DNA of 64,000 bases, from positions 96,669 through 160,668 of the forward strand of contig PVNU02004113.1 in the NCBI GenBank assembly GCA_003013855.2. Direction: 5' to 3'. A program made the translations under genes and the position numbers. Each line of letters starts with the position of its first letter. Position 1 is the first letter of the stretch. The notes beneath the pieces are model-generated. The model was not told the origin of the DNA, did no database searches, and saw nothing but the letters and a program-made list of their open reading frames with translations. This stretch comes from Liriodendron chinense. Taxonomy: Eukaryota; Streptophyta; Magnoliopsida; Magnoliales; Magnoliaceae. Shown here one piece after another: positions 36,822-47,973 of the stretch.

Positions 36822-37796
36822 TATTAGAACTAGAAAAATGCTCGGGCGGAGTTTTCTGGTGTTTCGTTGTTCTGGGGTTCTGAATATAGAAACATCCATA
36901 GACAATCACAAGCATTCATGAAAGTACGCAAGAGAAGAGATATTGCAAGGCGAATTTTATTCTAGAGATCCTGAGATCTTATACATTCCAGGCCGTGATT
37001 TGGCACGAGCCCTTAATTACATCGAATGATCGATGACCCTTGATTAAAAGGCAGAAGACTAGTCAGCGGGGACTATGGTCTCAGAATTCATGGTCGTGGA
37101 GACCTGTATTTGTATGGTCGTTGAGACCTGTATTTGTATGGTCGCGGAGACCTATATTTGTATGGTCGTGGAGACCTATATTTGTTGTGTTTTGTTATGG
37201 ACTGATCCATCTTTGTATGAGTCAGATGTCTATGTCCCATGTTTTGACCGGAGATCCTAGGCTGAGACTGTCAGGGTTTTTAACCGAGGGGTGCGACACT
37301 GGGCCTGCGCCCGTCGTTTGTGATGGGTGATCGCGGGAAGACCGATCTGCAGTTGTATGTACCTGAGCAGCTCAACCAGCGGATGCCGTTTGAATGGGTA
37401 GGGCATCGACTGTTCTTGAAGTGTCAGTCTTTAACAAATTTCGTGTAATAGTTTAGAACTCTCTTGGTATGGTTTATCGTGTTAACCATAGTCCTCTTTG
37501 CTTAGTTCGGACCTGAATCCGGGTCATATTATGATAGTACATGTGATGATGATACATCGATATGATTTTGGGCACTGGCGGCCTCTTTTCAAGAAGTTAC
37601 TTCATTCAACTTGTTGGATCGGATCAGACTCTGAAGGCTTGCATTCCACTCATTGGGTGGCACGGATGAGTTATTTGACTGCTCCATTGCGTCCAGAACG
37701 CTCAAAATACCCAAAATAGGCCCAAACGAGGCCCGAAAACATCATAAAATGAAGATTTAAAGGTGCTGAAATGGACGTTTAGAGTGCTGATTTTAC

Positions 37797-38075
37797 GATC
37801 CGCTAGTCTGATTTTACTGATGCGCTGGGGCCAGCGCGTCCAAAAATGTTTGTTAAGAATGTTCTATTTTGCTGATCCGCTGGCCTATTTTTGTGATGCG
37901 CTGGGGCCAGTGCGTCCAAAAATGGCTTTGTTTAAGATGTGCATTTTTCTGATCCGCTGGCCTATTTTTGATGCGCTGGGGCCGGTGCGTCCAAAAATGA
38001 CTTTGTTTAAAATCTGTATTTTTCTGATCCGCTGGCCTATTTTTGTGATGCGCTGGGGCCAGTGCGTCGATAAAA
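37797..38075. repeat. Four tandem units of 75-77 bases with dyad GCGCTGGGGCCAGCGC
   Basis: Unit starts are 37797, 37874, 37951 and 38026. Each has GATCCGCTGGCC, then GATGCGCTGGGGCCAGTGCGTCC, an inverted repeat. The same four units are at 53094, 53171, 53248 and 53323 in the other LTR. Confidence 0.9.
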
Positions 38076-38394
38076 CAAGTTTGGTTCAACGTATTTCACA
38101 ATGCGCTACTATACTTATGTAATTTTAGGTTATTTCTCCACCAGACCTGCTGTGGTCGGAAGTGGGATTTCCAGTGGTCGGAAAAGGGTTTCCGGTGGTC
38201 GGAAAAGGGATTCCGGCGATCTCAAAAATCCAAAACTCTCTCCTTCTCTGGATCCGTCCAAATGAGCCGAAAAAGGGATATTTATACCCGATGTCAACTA
38301 ATAGGAGCCCGCCACGTGTAGCACGTCGAGAAATCATTCCGGCGCGTCGAGAAAATCACTCGGCACGTTTAAAAAATGTCTTTGTTAGAATGCA

Positions 38395-38700
38395 GATTTT
38401 TAGGGCGCACTGGCTGTCAGTGCATCCTGAAATTCCTGAAAGTGCCTGATTTATTGGACGCGCTGAGGGTCAGTGCGTTCTGAAATTTTTGAATTATTGG
38501 ACGCGCTGGACGAATTTCTGGATGTGCTGAGGGTCAGTGCGTCCTGAAATTCACTTCGTAAAATCGTCTGAATTTCTTGATGCGCTGACCATGAATTTCT
38601 CGATGCGCTGAGGGCAGTGCGTCCTAAAATTCACTTTGTAAAACCGTCTGAATTTCTAGATGCGCTGACCATGAATTTCTTGACGCGCTGACGTACTCGT
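38395..38700. repeat. GCGCTGAGGGTCAGTGCGTCC array in U3 of copy II
   Basis: About five units with GACGCGCTGA and CAGTGCGTCCTGAAATTC lie 100-420 bases upstream of the TATA box on the minus strand. The other LTR has the same array at about 53700-53995. Confidence 0.85.
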
Positions 38701-38995
38701 GTTTTACAAAATTGGGTTTTGTAAAACGGAGGGCTTGCGGGGCCCGCTTTGCAACGGATGTCAATGCACTGGCTCTATTTTTCATGATCGGAGTAACCCT
38801 CCCAAATCCGGGGGTTTCTGATCATGATGAACGGTGGGGTCCACCACTGGCTTAATTTTCCATTTTTGGTCAAGTCTGATGTGTGTTGTGATTTTTTGTC
38901 TCGATTTCCGGTGCACTGGCCCTAAATCTAATCAGGTGATGATTTGGACACTCATAATCATTGTTTTGAAGTTCCTGACTTTTGGGACCCCAACA

Positions 38996-40131
38996 GATGC
39001 CCCTCCGATGCGTTGGGATGGACGCACGGCGGTCCATGGCGACACGTCGGATTTTTTCGGGTCCCGCTATAAATAGGAGGGTCTAGGTCATTTCCGTCAT
39101 TTCACATGCTTTTTTTCATTGTGCTAGCTCCTTACCAGCGCATCACAAAAATCGCCAACGCATCGAACAAATATCGCCAGCGCGTCGATTATTTGGAGCG
39201 CGCGTCCAACAAATCAAGGTTGGCGTCTTTTCACGCCGCGCTATCATCAGCGCGTCCAAAAATGGACTTGGGGGATCAGCGCACATATAAATCCCAACTA
39301 TGTAAATTTTGTTCAATTTCTAGACGCACTGGCTCCAGCGCGCATGGTTTCAGGGACTTTGATGATAGTCCGATTTTCTCGACACGCTGAGCTCAGCGCA
39401 TACCCGCGTCTTTTTTTGAGAAACCCATTTTAGGGCGCGCTGGAGGTAGCGCGTACTCGCGTGATTGGGAAAACCCACTTGGAACTTTGGGTTGCATTTT
39501 CTTGACGCGCCAGGGTCAGCCCGTGCAAAATTTCGAACTTGGTGAAATTGCTACATTTTTTGAACGCGCCGGGGTCAACGCGCCATTTTTTTTTTTGCAT
39601 GATTTTTTGACGCGCTGAGCCCTGCGCGTGTGCTTTTGAACTTGGTAGATTTTCATAAATTTTACCTTGGCTGGACCCTACGCGTATGTTCTTCTGAACT
39701 TTGTTAAATTTGGCCCAATCGTTGAACTTGTCAGGGCTGACGCGTACTATTTTTGGTCCTGGAAACTTTGTTTAATGGTCTGAACGCGCTAGGGCTGACG
39801 CACACTAATTTCTGGGGTTGAGAAATTGCCTAATTTTGGTGTCCTGATTAAGTATGCTTAGCATGGCTCAACGCGCTCATACCCTGGTTCAACTGATCAT
39901 TGCCCATGATATTTGGGTCATCCTTTCGAAGTGGATGGGGTCCAACCTCCTCTCTAAGCTTCTATGAGTGGATGTTGTTGAATCATGTGCGCCCGAAATC
40001 CTTGGATCATGTTGAACTGGGTATGATGCTCCTTTTTAACTTAAGTTGTTTAAAGTTTAGTGCATACCTGCATGTATCATTTCTGGTTCTCATACTTTGC
40101 CTGATGTCTTATCGCGTTTATGCAGATCTTC
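38996..40131 (+). promoter_or_regulatory. Region between 3' LTR and PMD gene: polypurine tract, promoter, leader
   Basis: On the minus strand GGAGGGGCATC abuts the LTR (38996-39006), the likely polypurine tract. On the plus strand a TATA box follows at 39067. From 39120 to 39860 the LTR motif continues as scattered GACGCGCTG / CAGCGCGTC copies. TTTATGCAG at 40117-40125 just before the start codon looks like a splice acceptor, so the leader may be spliced; I could not place the donor. No coding sequence is supported. Confidence 0.65.
39067..39077 (+). promoter_or_regulatory. TATA box of the antisense PMD gene
   Basis: CTATAAATAGG on the plus strand, 72 bases inside the element and about 1.06 kb before the start codon. 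GACACGTCGG, with an ACGT core, lies about 25 bases upstream. It points away from the LTR and into the PMD gene. Confidence 0.6.
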
Positions 40132-41361
40132 ATGGCTGGTGGTTCTTCCAACGTCGGCCCTTCAAGTCGCAAGGTGGCTGTACGCAAACGCAAGCGCGTC
40201 TTCCCCAAGGTTGTGCGACCATTTGACCAGAACCCACAGTGGTTCCATCTACCGGAGAGATTTAATTTCTACGAGCGCATTTTAACGCTGCCAAAGAGTG
40301 TGCAGCGGAAGATCCTTTGTGACAAGGCCTTACCGACCCCTCCCGATGAGGGTTCTCAAGAAGAATGGGATGCGTGGTATGCACCCCTGCAAGGCTTCCG
40401 AACCGATGACGTTGTTGGGTCCGAAGAGGGTGAAGCTAGCCCGGTCGTACCTAGTCCCATCTGTTAAACGAGGTCGCCCGAAGATGACTGGAAAAAGCGC
40501 TAAGCAGGTCTATATGGAGAATCAGGCCAGGTCAAAGTCTGATAAAATGAGGGTCGTTTGGTCGTCCGTTAAGTTAGCGGTATCGTCGCTCATGATCCGT
40601 AATCCGTATACGAAGCAATACGTTCGGTTCCCAAAGAGCTTTCAGAGATATCGCTCTCTCCCGAGTATTGAACCTTCGGACGTGTGCCGGGCCAATTCCT
40701 TCTACAACGTCAATTCATGGACATCTGTTCCGGAGACATTACTCAACTGCACCGTATCCAAGAACGGCACATTGCAGTCTATCCTTGGGGAGAAGGACAT
40801 GATATTCCTAGAGCCCAACCACGATCCACACCTACCATTTCCGACCCATTACTATGAGACACTGCGCCAGAGATTCCGCCCCCTGTCAGATGCAGAGATC
40901 TGTCCAACAGGTGGGTTCAGGACTCGAGGACATCTGAGTCCTCATCGTGGCTACGAAGCTTGGGCCAATCGGATCATCGAGCAACACGAAGATACTTTGA
41001 AGCAAGTGGGTCTCTTGAGGGCCATTCAAGCGACCTCAAGCTATTTTTTCAGGGAGCCTTGCGTCTACAAGGGGTTTCTGAACCATTGGAGTTCCATCAC
41101 CAACTCCTTCCATCTGCCCTGCGGAGAGATGAGTATCTCCCTTTGGGATCTATACCGGATAGCAGGTCTCCCTATTCGTGGTAGAATTTACGATGAATGG
41201 ACTCCTAGTGATGAGGAGCTGTCCAAGAAGAAGAAGGGTGTTGATGAAGGCTTTTACTTAGAAGCCTGTTATGAGTTATTCGCGGAGCTTCCACAATTCT
41301 TGGGTTCCAAGGATAAGGTGCCCTTTGAAGATTGGCTGGTTTACTTCAGTCATGGCCTGAA

Positions 41362-41437
41362 GTGAGTTTCTTAACTCGGGTGGTGTTTTTTTTTATTCTA
41401 TCCTTTTCTTTTACTGATGATCCTCTTCCTTTCTCAG
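41362..41437 (+). other. Intron in the PMD-type domain, copy II
   Basis: 76 bases with donor GTGAGT, a T-rich body and acceptor TTTCTCAG. Splicing removes the stop at 41363 and joins an AA|C codon in frame, giving HGLN then LNYAPYYEG. The equivalent part of copy I is outside the window. Confidence 0.8.
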
Positions 41438-43558
41438 CTTGAATTACGCGCCATACTATGAAGGCCGCAGAGATAAATTGGTCTTAGAGGCCAAGATGAA
41501 GGCGAAGTTCCCGCAGCCGAATAAGTTATCTCTCACCTGCGAACTCGCTGGATTCTTAGCCTATTGGCTATGCTGCGTGGCCCTTCTGAGCTCTAAGCAG
41601 GCGGACAGTGTGAGAGTCTCCTGCTTTGTCGTAGCAGGGAGTCTGGCTAACGGCCATCGCTATGCACTGGCCCCGGTTGTATTGTGCTCCATATATCGGG
41701 CCTTCGGCGGTGTCATCAACAATAAGGGCTCGGCTTCCTTCGGAATAAACTCGTCATTCTGCGGGTGACATTATTTCTCGGGTTGGCTCGGGGTTTATTT
41801 CCCTTGGGTTTACGGCATGGAGCTTAAGGAATTTATTCGGAGAGGATCGGTCCCACTGCATGCCTTTCAGAAACGGAAGATGAACAGCGGAAACTTAGCG
41901 ACTATCAAGACAAAGATAGCTCGCCAGGATGACGTCGACTTCTTTCTCTTCTCGGGCACTAACAGTAAAGACCCGGTCTTGCTCGACGACGATGAAAGCC
42001 TTGGCTCCTATGAGCGTTGCTTTTTTATATCTATCCGCCCAGGCTCGCTGCCTTTGAGGAAGGGAGCCGAGTTTTGGAGGGAGCCGTACTACCCAAATAG
42101 ATTCGCTAGACAATTTGATTACGACCAAGGTGTACCGGAGACGCTTGAGTCGGTTACAAGAGAACAGTGGGCTTATGGCACGGGGCCGATACATTGGAAA
42201 TGGATATGGCGACAGCTCTTGCTCACCAGATCGGGTTGTTCTTTCATTGTTTAGGGCACAGAGTATACCCCTGGCGCTACATATGGATGGATGAGGTGGT
42301 GGGCTCACCAATATTCCTTGATCCGAAACAATCGACACGTAGCCGACCCTGTCTTCGTTTCTCCTCTAATCGTCAATCCTGCTCCTGCTGACGGCTTGGG
42401 CCATGTGGCAGAGCCGCTCCGTCAATTGGCTACTCCGGGCGTGCAGAAGTTTATGACCTCTCTGAATGTTATAATAGATCATGAGAAACCTGAGCACACG
42501 CTTGAAGGGTGGGTCGCTTACGGGCAGAGGGTCACATTACAAGGGAACTCGGATTCCCCACTTGTTGGTCCAATGGCCAAGGGACAGAGAGAGCGCCATG
42601 ATATCGGCGATGCTGATGATGATGATGTTGACGTGGCCGGTGAGTTTGGTAGAGATGAGGATGTTGGTGGGGATGAAGGAAGGGATATAAATGACACTGA
42701 CGTTGGTGAGGGCAATGATGGGGAAGGTGGCGGCGATGTTGAGGGTGGTGATGGTGATGACAATGCTGAGGATGGCGGGGAAGGTGACGCTGAGGGTGGT
42801 ATTGCGGCAGGGACTCCGTTGACCGACGGTCGAGGAGGTCATGATCAGAGCTCGGTTAGTTGGGCGAGTCTATCCAGACGCTCCGTTCCAGGAGATAGTG
42901 ATTCTGAACTGTCTCTTGAGCGGTCTGGTCCTCGAGTGAAGACCTCTCCCCGTGTTCCTATCGTCGATGGAGGGAAGAAAATAAAGGATATGTGGAAGCT
43001 GTATAGGGCAGAAAAGGCACGGAGTCGACTCTCCAAGACTGCCGACGGCGTCCCGATTGTCGACATGAGTGGACCAAGGGAGGAAGGGGAGATGAGCTCG
43101 CAAGCAGACCTAAGTGGAAACCACCCCACAAGGGGAGGGTGAAGATAATGAACCAATATACGAGAGATCTGTTCCCGAAGCAGACACAGAACCCATCCCT
43201 ATGGACCTCGACAGTGGGATACAATCTGAAGATCCTCCCCTTGCCGACCCTGCTAGTACTATAGCTACAACCAACCCTAGCCCTACCCCTGAGGCAGGAC
43301 CTGCTACTGTTACAGAAGAGGCAGCACCTCCCACTCAAGAGATTGTGCCCTCTGATGTTGCTAGTGCACCGGAGCCTGTCACGGAAGCACCTCCTGTCGT
43401 TGAATCAATTCAAGCCACCACTGCCCCTGAGATCATCGTACCTTCTTCTCCTGAATTGCCTAAGCCAGTAGTGGAAAGCGTAACCGAATGTGTCCCGGCA
43501 TCTCCAACACCCGTCACTTCAACCAGTGCACCGGTCGGCGAAGTTCCTGAAGCTGCCG

Positions 43559-43636
43559 GTATACTACTTGTCCTTATCACTTTGTTTGTTTCTTTTCTTT
43601 CTTTTGTGTGCTAATGTTTATCATTTCTTTTGCCAG
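43559..43636 (+). other. Intron before the coiled-coil exon, copy II
   Basis: 78 bases with donor GTATAC and acceptor TTTTGCCAG. Same position and phase as 137-220 in copy I. Splicing joins the Pro-rich tract to the coiled-coil exon in frame. Confidence 0.8.
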
Positions 43637-44341
43637 CCACTGCTCCTGCCAGCATTCCGATTCCTGTAGCCTTGCCTGAGGTATTCCTTTCATCTCTCCG
43701 AGGCTTATTAAAGACCAAGGCGACTCTTCTGAAGAGCTTACTGTCCGACATCGTTGATTCGCTGAAGAATGGAGATGAATGGTCAATTTGGACGAGGCAT
43801 TGCAGGCATTAGAGCTTAACGCCACGTGGCTTGGGATTGACATCTCTTCGATAGTTAGCCACGTGTCCCAATTTAAGGACGGGATGGCTCAAGTGAACAA
43901 GGCGAGGCACCTCAAGGTTGACCCTTCTGTTGAAGAAAAACGCTTGTCACTTGCGGTCCCTTCTTCCAAAACTTGAGTTACATGAGGCGGACGTGGCTGC
44001 AATGAAGAAGGATTGGCAGGCTGTTGACGTGGAGTACCAAGAGGCTACTGGACGTCTCGCGAAGATTGAGAACGAGATGGCCCGGCCTACGAGCCGAACA
44101 TTCTGTCGTCCATCTCAAACTCTCGAAGTTCAGTGGTCAGAAGGCGCGCCTGCAGTCCTCCATCGACCAGCATGAGGCGAAGTGTAATGTCGTGAGGGCA
44201 CAAGTTATAGAACTAAAGCAGTCTCTTCAGGACACTCCTGACCCTGCCCAGGTCTTGGCTGAGGCTGAGGCAAGACAGAAGGCGATTGAAGAATCTGCGG
44301 TCAACTTATTAGAACAATGTTTGAAGACTTTAGATAGTTGA

Positions 44342-44785
44342 ACTGTAACAATTTTTTTTACTTGTAATTTAGAACATGTTGGAATATGTTGTAATGGATT
44401 TGTAACAATATGTATACTATTGTACTTCTAAATTTATGATGTGTCCTTAGCCTATATGCCCATTTATTTGAGTTTGAATGCAGATAGATTGTGCCATTTG
44501 GAAAGGAACGTCCCCCTGTTAGGACTTAGACCCACACTCATGTGAACGAAGATGTAATCGGGTCTTGGTTTGGGGTTTATTCTGATTCTCGATGGTCTCG
44601 AAAAGGATAGGATGCCATGCTTGACGTGTCCCGAGTCTCATCGACTTTCCTGATACCTGTGCAAGCACAAAAGTAGACGATTAGTGTTTTGATTTAATCA
44701 TTGTATGGTGTCATTTCTTTCAGTGTCTACTTTATTACACTTTCCCTCTACTGGGGTGTTTACAACTCTCAACGATAAGCTTATG
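44342..44785. other. Convergent gap between PMD gene and integrase, copy II
   Basis: No coding sequence. The segment is about as long as, and clearly similar to, 890-1343. It holds the same block TTGGAAAGGAACGTCCCC (44498-44515) and a shared CCTGATACCTGTGCAAG stretch near 44650-44667. Confidence 0.6.
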
Positions 44786-45980
44786 TTAAGTATAATATCT
44801 TTTCAAAAATCGGCCATTCACCAGCAAACTGATGCCCTGCCCTTTGCAATCTATTACCCGATAGGCTCCATTAGAATACACTTCATCGATGATGCAAACG
44901 GGATCCCATTTCGGGTCAAATTTACTTTTCAGTCCTTGGGTCGGTGCCGAACGCTTCATCATTAGCACAAGGTCACCTTTCTTGAATGATCTCCCCCTGA
45001 CACGTTTATCGTACGCGGCTGAAATTTGCTTCTGATACATTTCGAGCCTTTGTTGGGCAGCGAGCCTCTTTTCATCTAAATCATCGAGTTCGGCCATTCT
45101 GATCCTGGCATTGTGCTCAGTTGTCAGGGAGTGCCGAAGTGCTACCCGTAGTGACTCAACCTGCATTTCCATTGGGATCACAGCTTCCGTACCGTACACC
45201 AATGAGTAGGGTGTAGCTCGAGTGGCTGTGCGGTTCGTAGTTCGGTATGCCCATAATGCTTTGGGTAATCGTCTGTCCCAGTCCTTATTTTCTACCACTG
45301 TCTTTTTCAAAATCTTCACGATGGTCTTGTTGAATGCCTCAGCCAATCCATTCGCAGGAGGGTAATAAGGCGATGAATAACAGTGCTTGATCTTGAACTT
45401 TGCGCACAGCTTATCAATAGTAGCGTTCTTGAAGGGCGTCCCATTGTCCGTGGTGATTCTCTCAGGGATACCGTGCTGGTACAATATGGTGTGACGACTG
45501 AAACTCTCGACATGTCGGGCTTTCACATTTCTCAGGGCGACTGCTTCGGCCCATTTGGACAAATAATTAGTTGCCACAAGGATGTACTGATGCCCCTGGG
45601 AGGATGGTGGACTAATCGGCCCGATCACCTCCATGCCCCAGGCTGCAAAAGGCCAGGACATCACCGACTGATGTAATTCTTTTGGTGGTGAATGTATGAT
45701 ATCCACATGGATTTGAAACTGGTGGCACTTCTTAACGTACTCTATCGCATCTTTCGTCATTGCAGGCCAGTAGTAACCCATGTGTCGTACACGGTGATGT
45801 AGATTCTTGCCTCCCTGGTGGGCACCACATTCTCCTCCGTGAGCTTCTTTCAGTGTATCATGTGCTTCATCTCAGCTTAGACACCTCAGTAGTACTCCTT
45901 CGTATGACCGTTTGTATAGTACATCATTCTGGAGTATAAATGAATTAGCACGTCTTCTGACTTGTGTGCTCATTTTGGGA
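44786..45980 (-). pseudogene. Integrase, Tat copy II
   Basis: Open for 331 residues (44786-45781). The HHCC region begins upstream (NDVLYKRSYEGVLLRC, shifted near 45870) and ends YVKKCHQFQIH. In the core the first catalytic Asp of WGMDVI is Glu (WGMEVIGPI). The second Asp is in TTDNGTPFKN and the Glu in NGLAEAFNKTI. The C-terminal part has YDKRVRGRSFKKGDLVL and KFDPKWDPVCI and ends RYYT. Loss of the first Asp should abolish strand transfer. It is the best preserved domain of this copy. Confidence 0.9.
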
Positions 45981-47973
45981 TCCTCCGGCAAAAGTCCGTA
46001 CTTCAGGTAGTCGATGAATGACCTTCTCCAATCATCTTCTTCTGTGATCTCGAAGCAACAAATGGGATTGGTACTCAATTCTCCACTGCGCAGCGTGGTT
46101 GTCGGCAGAATTCTTCTTTCTTCAATTGTTACCTGAAGCGGGCTGCCCTCAGGGTTAGCCAAAGCAGCGGCTAAACTAGCAAGTGCATCTGCTCGTATAT
46201 TCTCCTGTCTTGGTATATGTGAGATACTGCTATTCCGAAACTGATCGAACATTGACTGTGCTTGGTGGCAATAGGGCGATAACTCGAGTTTGCAAACTTT
46301 GTATTCTGTCGTCAGTTGTTCGATAACAAGCCTAGAGTCTCCATAGATACGTATTTCCTTGATCTGCATTTCCAGAACCAACTGTAACCCGATAATAAGA
46401 GCCTGGTACTCCGCCTCATTGTTGGTGCATGCTGGGACTATCGTGAACGAATAGGGTAATAGGTCCCCTTGCGGACTGATGAATATAACTCCTGCCCCTG
46501 ACCCTATTGCTCTGGCCGCACCATCGAAATACATCTCCCAATGGCGTGCTTCACTAACTGCCATAACCTGATCATTTGGGAGGTCATATTCTATTTCTTC
46601 ACCACTTGGTACCGGATGTGCTGCCAAGAAGTCTGCAATTGCCTGCCCTTGATAGCCCGAGCCGGCATGTATGTCAAGTCAAATTCTGACAAGAGAAGGG
46701 CCCACTTGGCCAACCGCCCAGATAACATGGGTCTGTTCATGAGAAACTTGAGGGGATCCGCTTTGGATATCAACGTTATCTGGTGAGAGAGACAGTAATG
46801 TCTGAGTTTCTTGACGGCAAAGATCAATGCCAGACAAATCTTTCCAATCGCTGAGTAGTTAAACTCGGCTCCCACAAATGTGTGGCTCATGTAATAGAGT
46901 GCGCTTTCCTTTCCTTCTTCGTTCTTCTGGGCTTGGAGGGCTCCTAGTGAATTTTCACCGACAGCAATGTAGAGGATTAGTGGCTCTCATTTGATCGATG
47001 CTGTGAGGACCGGAGACTTTTCGAGCAGGTCTTTCAGAGAGTCGAACGCTTTTTGACAAGCATCATTCCACTCAAACTGGACCCCTTTCTTGTTAAGGCG
47101 TGAAAATGGCTGGCAACGGCCGGATAAGTTTGAGATGAATCTTCTTAGGTACGCGACCCTGCCTTGGAAACTCTTCAGTTCTTTGAGATTTTTCGGAGGT
47201 GGCATCTCCCTGATTGCCTTAATCTTCGTTGGGTCAATTTCTATGCCTCGGTGTCTGATAACGAACCCCAAGAACTTGCCAGAGGAAACTCCAAACGCGC
47301 ATTTCAATGGGTTCATACGGAGGCTTTTGTTTCTCAGTCTTTGAAACACTTGCCGTAGATGCTCTATATGCTGCTCATGTCCGGCCGACCTCACTACCAA
47401 ATTGTCTACATAGCATTCGACGTGCTTATGCATCATGTCCTGGAAGATTATTTGCATCGCACGCCGATATGTTGCCCCTGCATTTTTCAACCCAAACAGC
47501 ATTACACGATAGCAATATATGCCCAACGTCGTATGAAATGCTGTCGATTCTTCATCCTCTAGGGCCATACGAATCTGATTATACCCCGAGTAACCATCCA
47601 TAAAGGACATCACTGCGTATCCTGTTGTGTTGTCGATCAGTAGTTCTGGGATAGGCAGTGGAAAATCGTCTTTAGGGCATGCTTCGTTGAGGTTCTGAAA
47701 GTCTATGCATACTCGAATTTGACCGCTCTTTTTCTTGACTGGCACAATATTTGAAATCCATCGTGGGTATTTGACCTCTCGGATGAACCCAGCTTGGATT
47801 AACTTCTCGACCTCTTCTTCGATTTTGGGCACTATGTCTGGATGGAATCGTCGTTGAGGTTGTTTGACCGCCTTCTTCCCTTTCATGATGCCCAGCTTGT
47901 GCATCACAATTGTTAGACTGAGCCCCGGCATTTCTGAGTACGTCCAAGCGAACACATCCTTGTTCTCTTTCAA
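45981..47973 (-). pseudogene. Reverse transcriptase, RNase H and archaeal-type RNase H, Tat copy II
   Basis: RT is open for 328 residues (46987-47973). It has RVCIDFQNLNEACPKDDFPLP and FMDGYSGYNQIRMA, but the catalytic motif reads CYVDNLVV: YVDD has become YVDN. Gypsy RNase H remains at 46591-46890. The second, archaeal-type RNase H (about 46150-46560) keeps YFDGAARA, NNEAEYQAL, YGDSRLVIEQL and NIRADALASL, so its four acidic residues are present. A frameshift near 46660 and a stop near 46985 separate the parts. The double RNase H is the Tat-lineage hallmark. Confidence 0.92.

Larger units (their letters stand above)
36822..38995 (-). repeat. 3' LTR of Tat copy II
   Basis: Starts TATTAG (the other LTR has TGTTAG) and ends CCCCAACA. 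Minus-strand TATA box GGGTATAAATATCC at about 38276-38290. Two kinds of motif array flank it (37797-38075 and 38395-38700). Confidence 0.93.
40132..44341 (+). pseudogene. Antisense PMD-type gene of Tat copy II
   Basis: The start is ATG in MAGGSSN, behind a likely splice acceptor. After a frameshift near 40440, the PMD-like domain (about 40900-42150) shows SSYFFREPCVYKGFLNHW, TNSFHLPCGEMSISLWDLY and YDEWTPSDEE. After a 76-base intron, LACELAGFLAYWLC-like and YALAPVVLCSIYRAFGG follow, then PYYPNRFARQFDYDQGVP. An acidic Gly/Asp tract (42590-42810), a Pro-rich tract (43200-43558), a second intron and a coiled-coil-like tail complete it. PMD proteins in plants include MAIN and MAIL1, which help silence transposons. 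A role here in escaping or using that pathway is inference. In-frame stops at 41766 (TGA) and 42252 (TAG) and frameshifts near 43140, 43780 and 43960 make this copy defective. Confidence 0.78.

Noticed and set aside
37040..37330. Trp-rich repetitive open frame (WSWRPVFVW)
   Set aside because: It is a short tandem repeat within the LTR (GGTCGTGGAGACCTGTATTTGTAT); present in both LTRs and not conserved as a reading frame.
42518..43338. Minus-strand open frames under the acidic and Pro-rich tracts
   Set aside because: They are shadows of the plus-strand PMD gene created by GC-rich repetitive codons.
43520..43614. Apparent C-terminal transmembrane segment in the antisense protein
   Set aside because: The hydrophobic run is translated intron sequence; donor and acceptor are conserved in copy I at 137-220.
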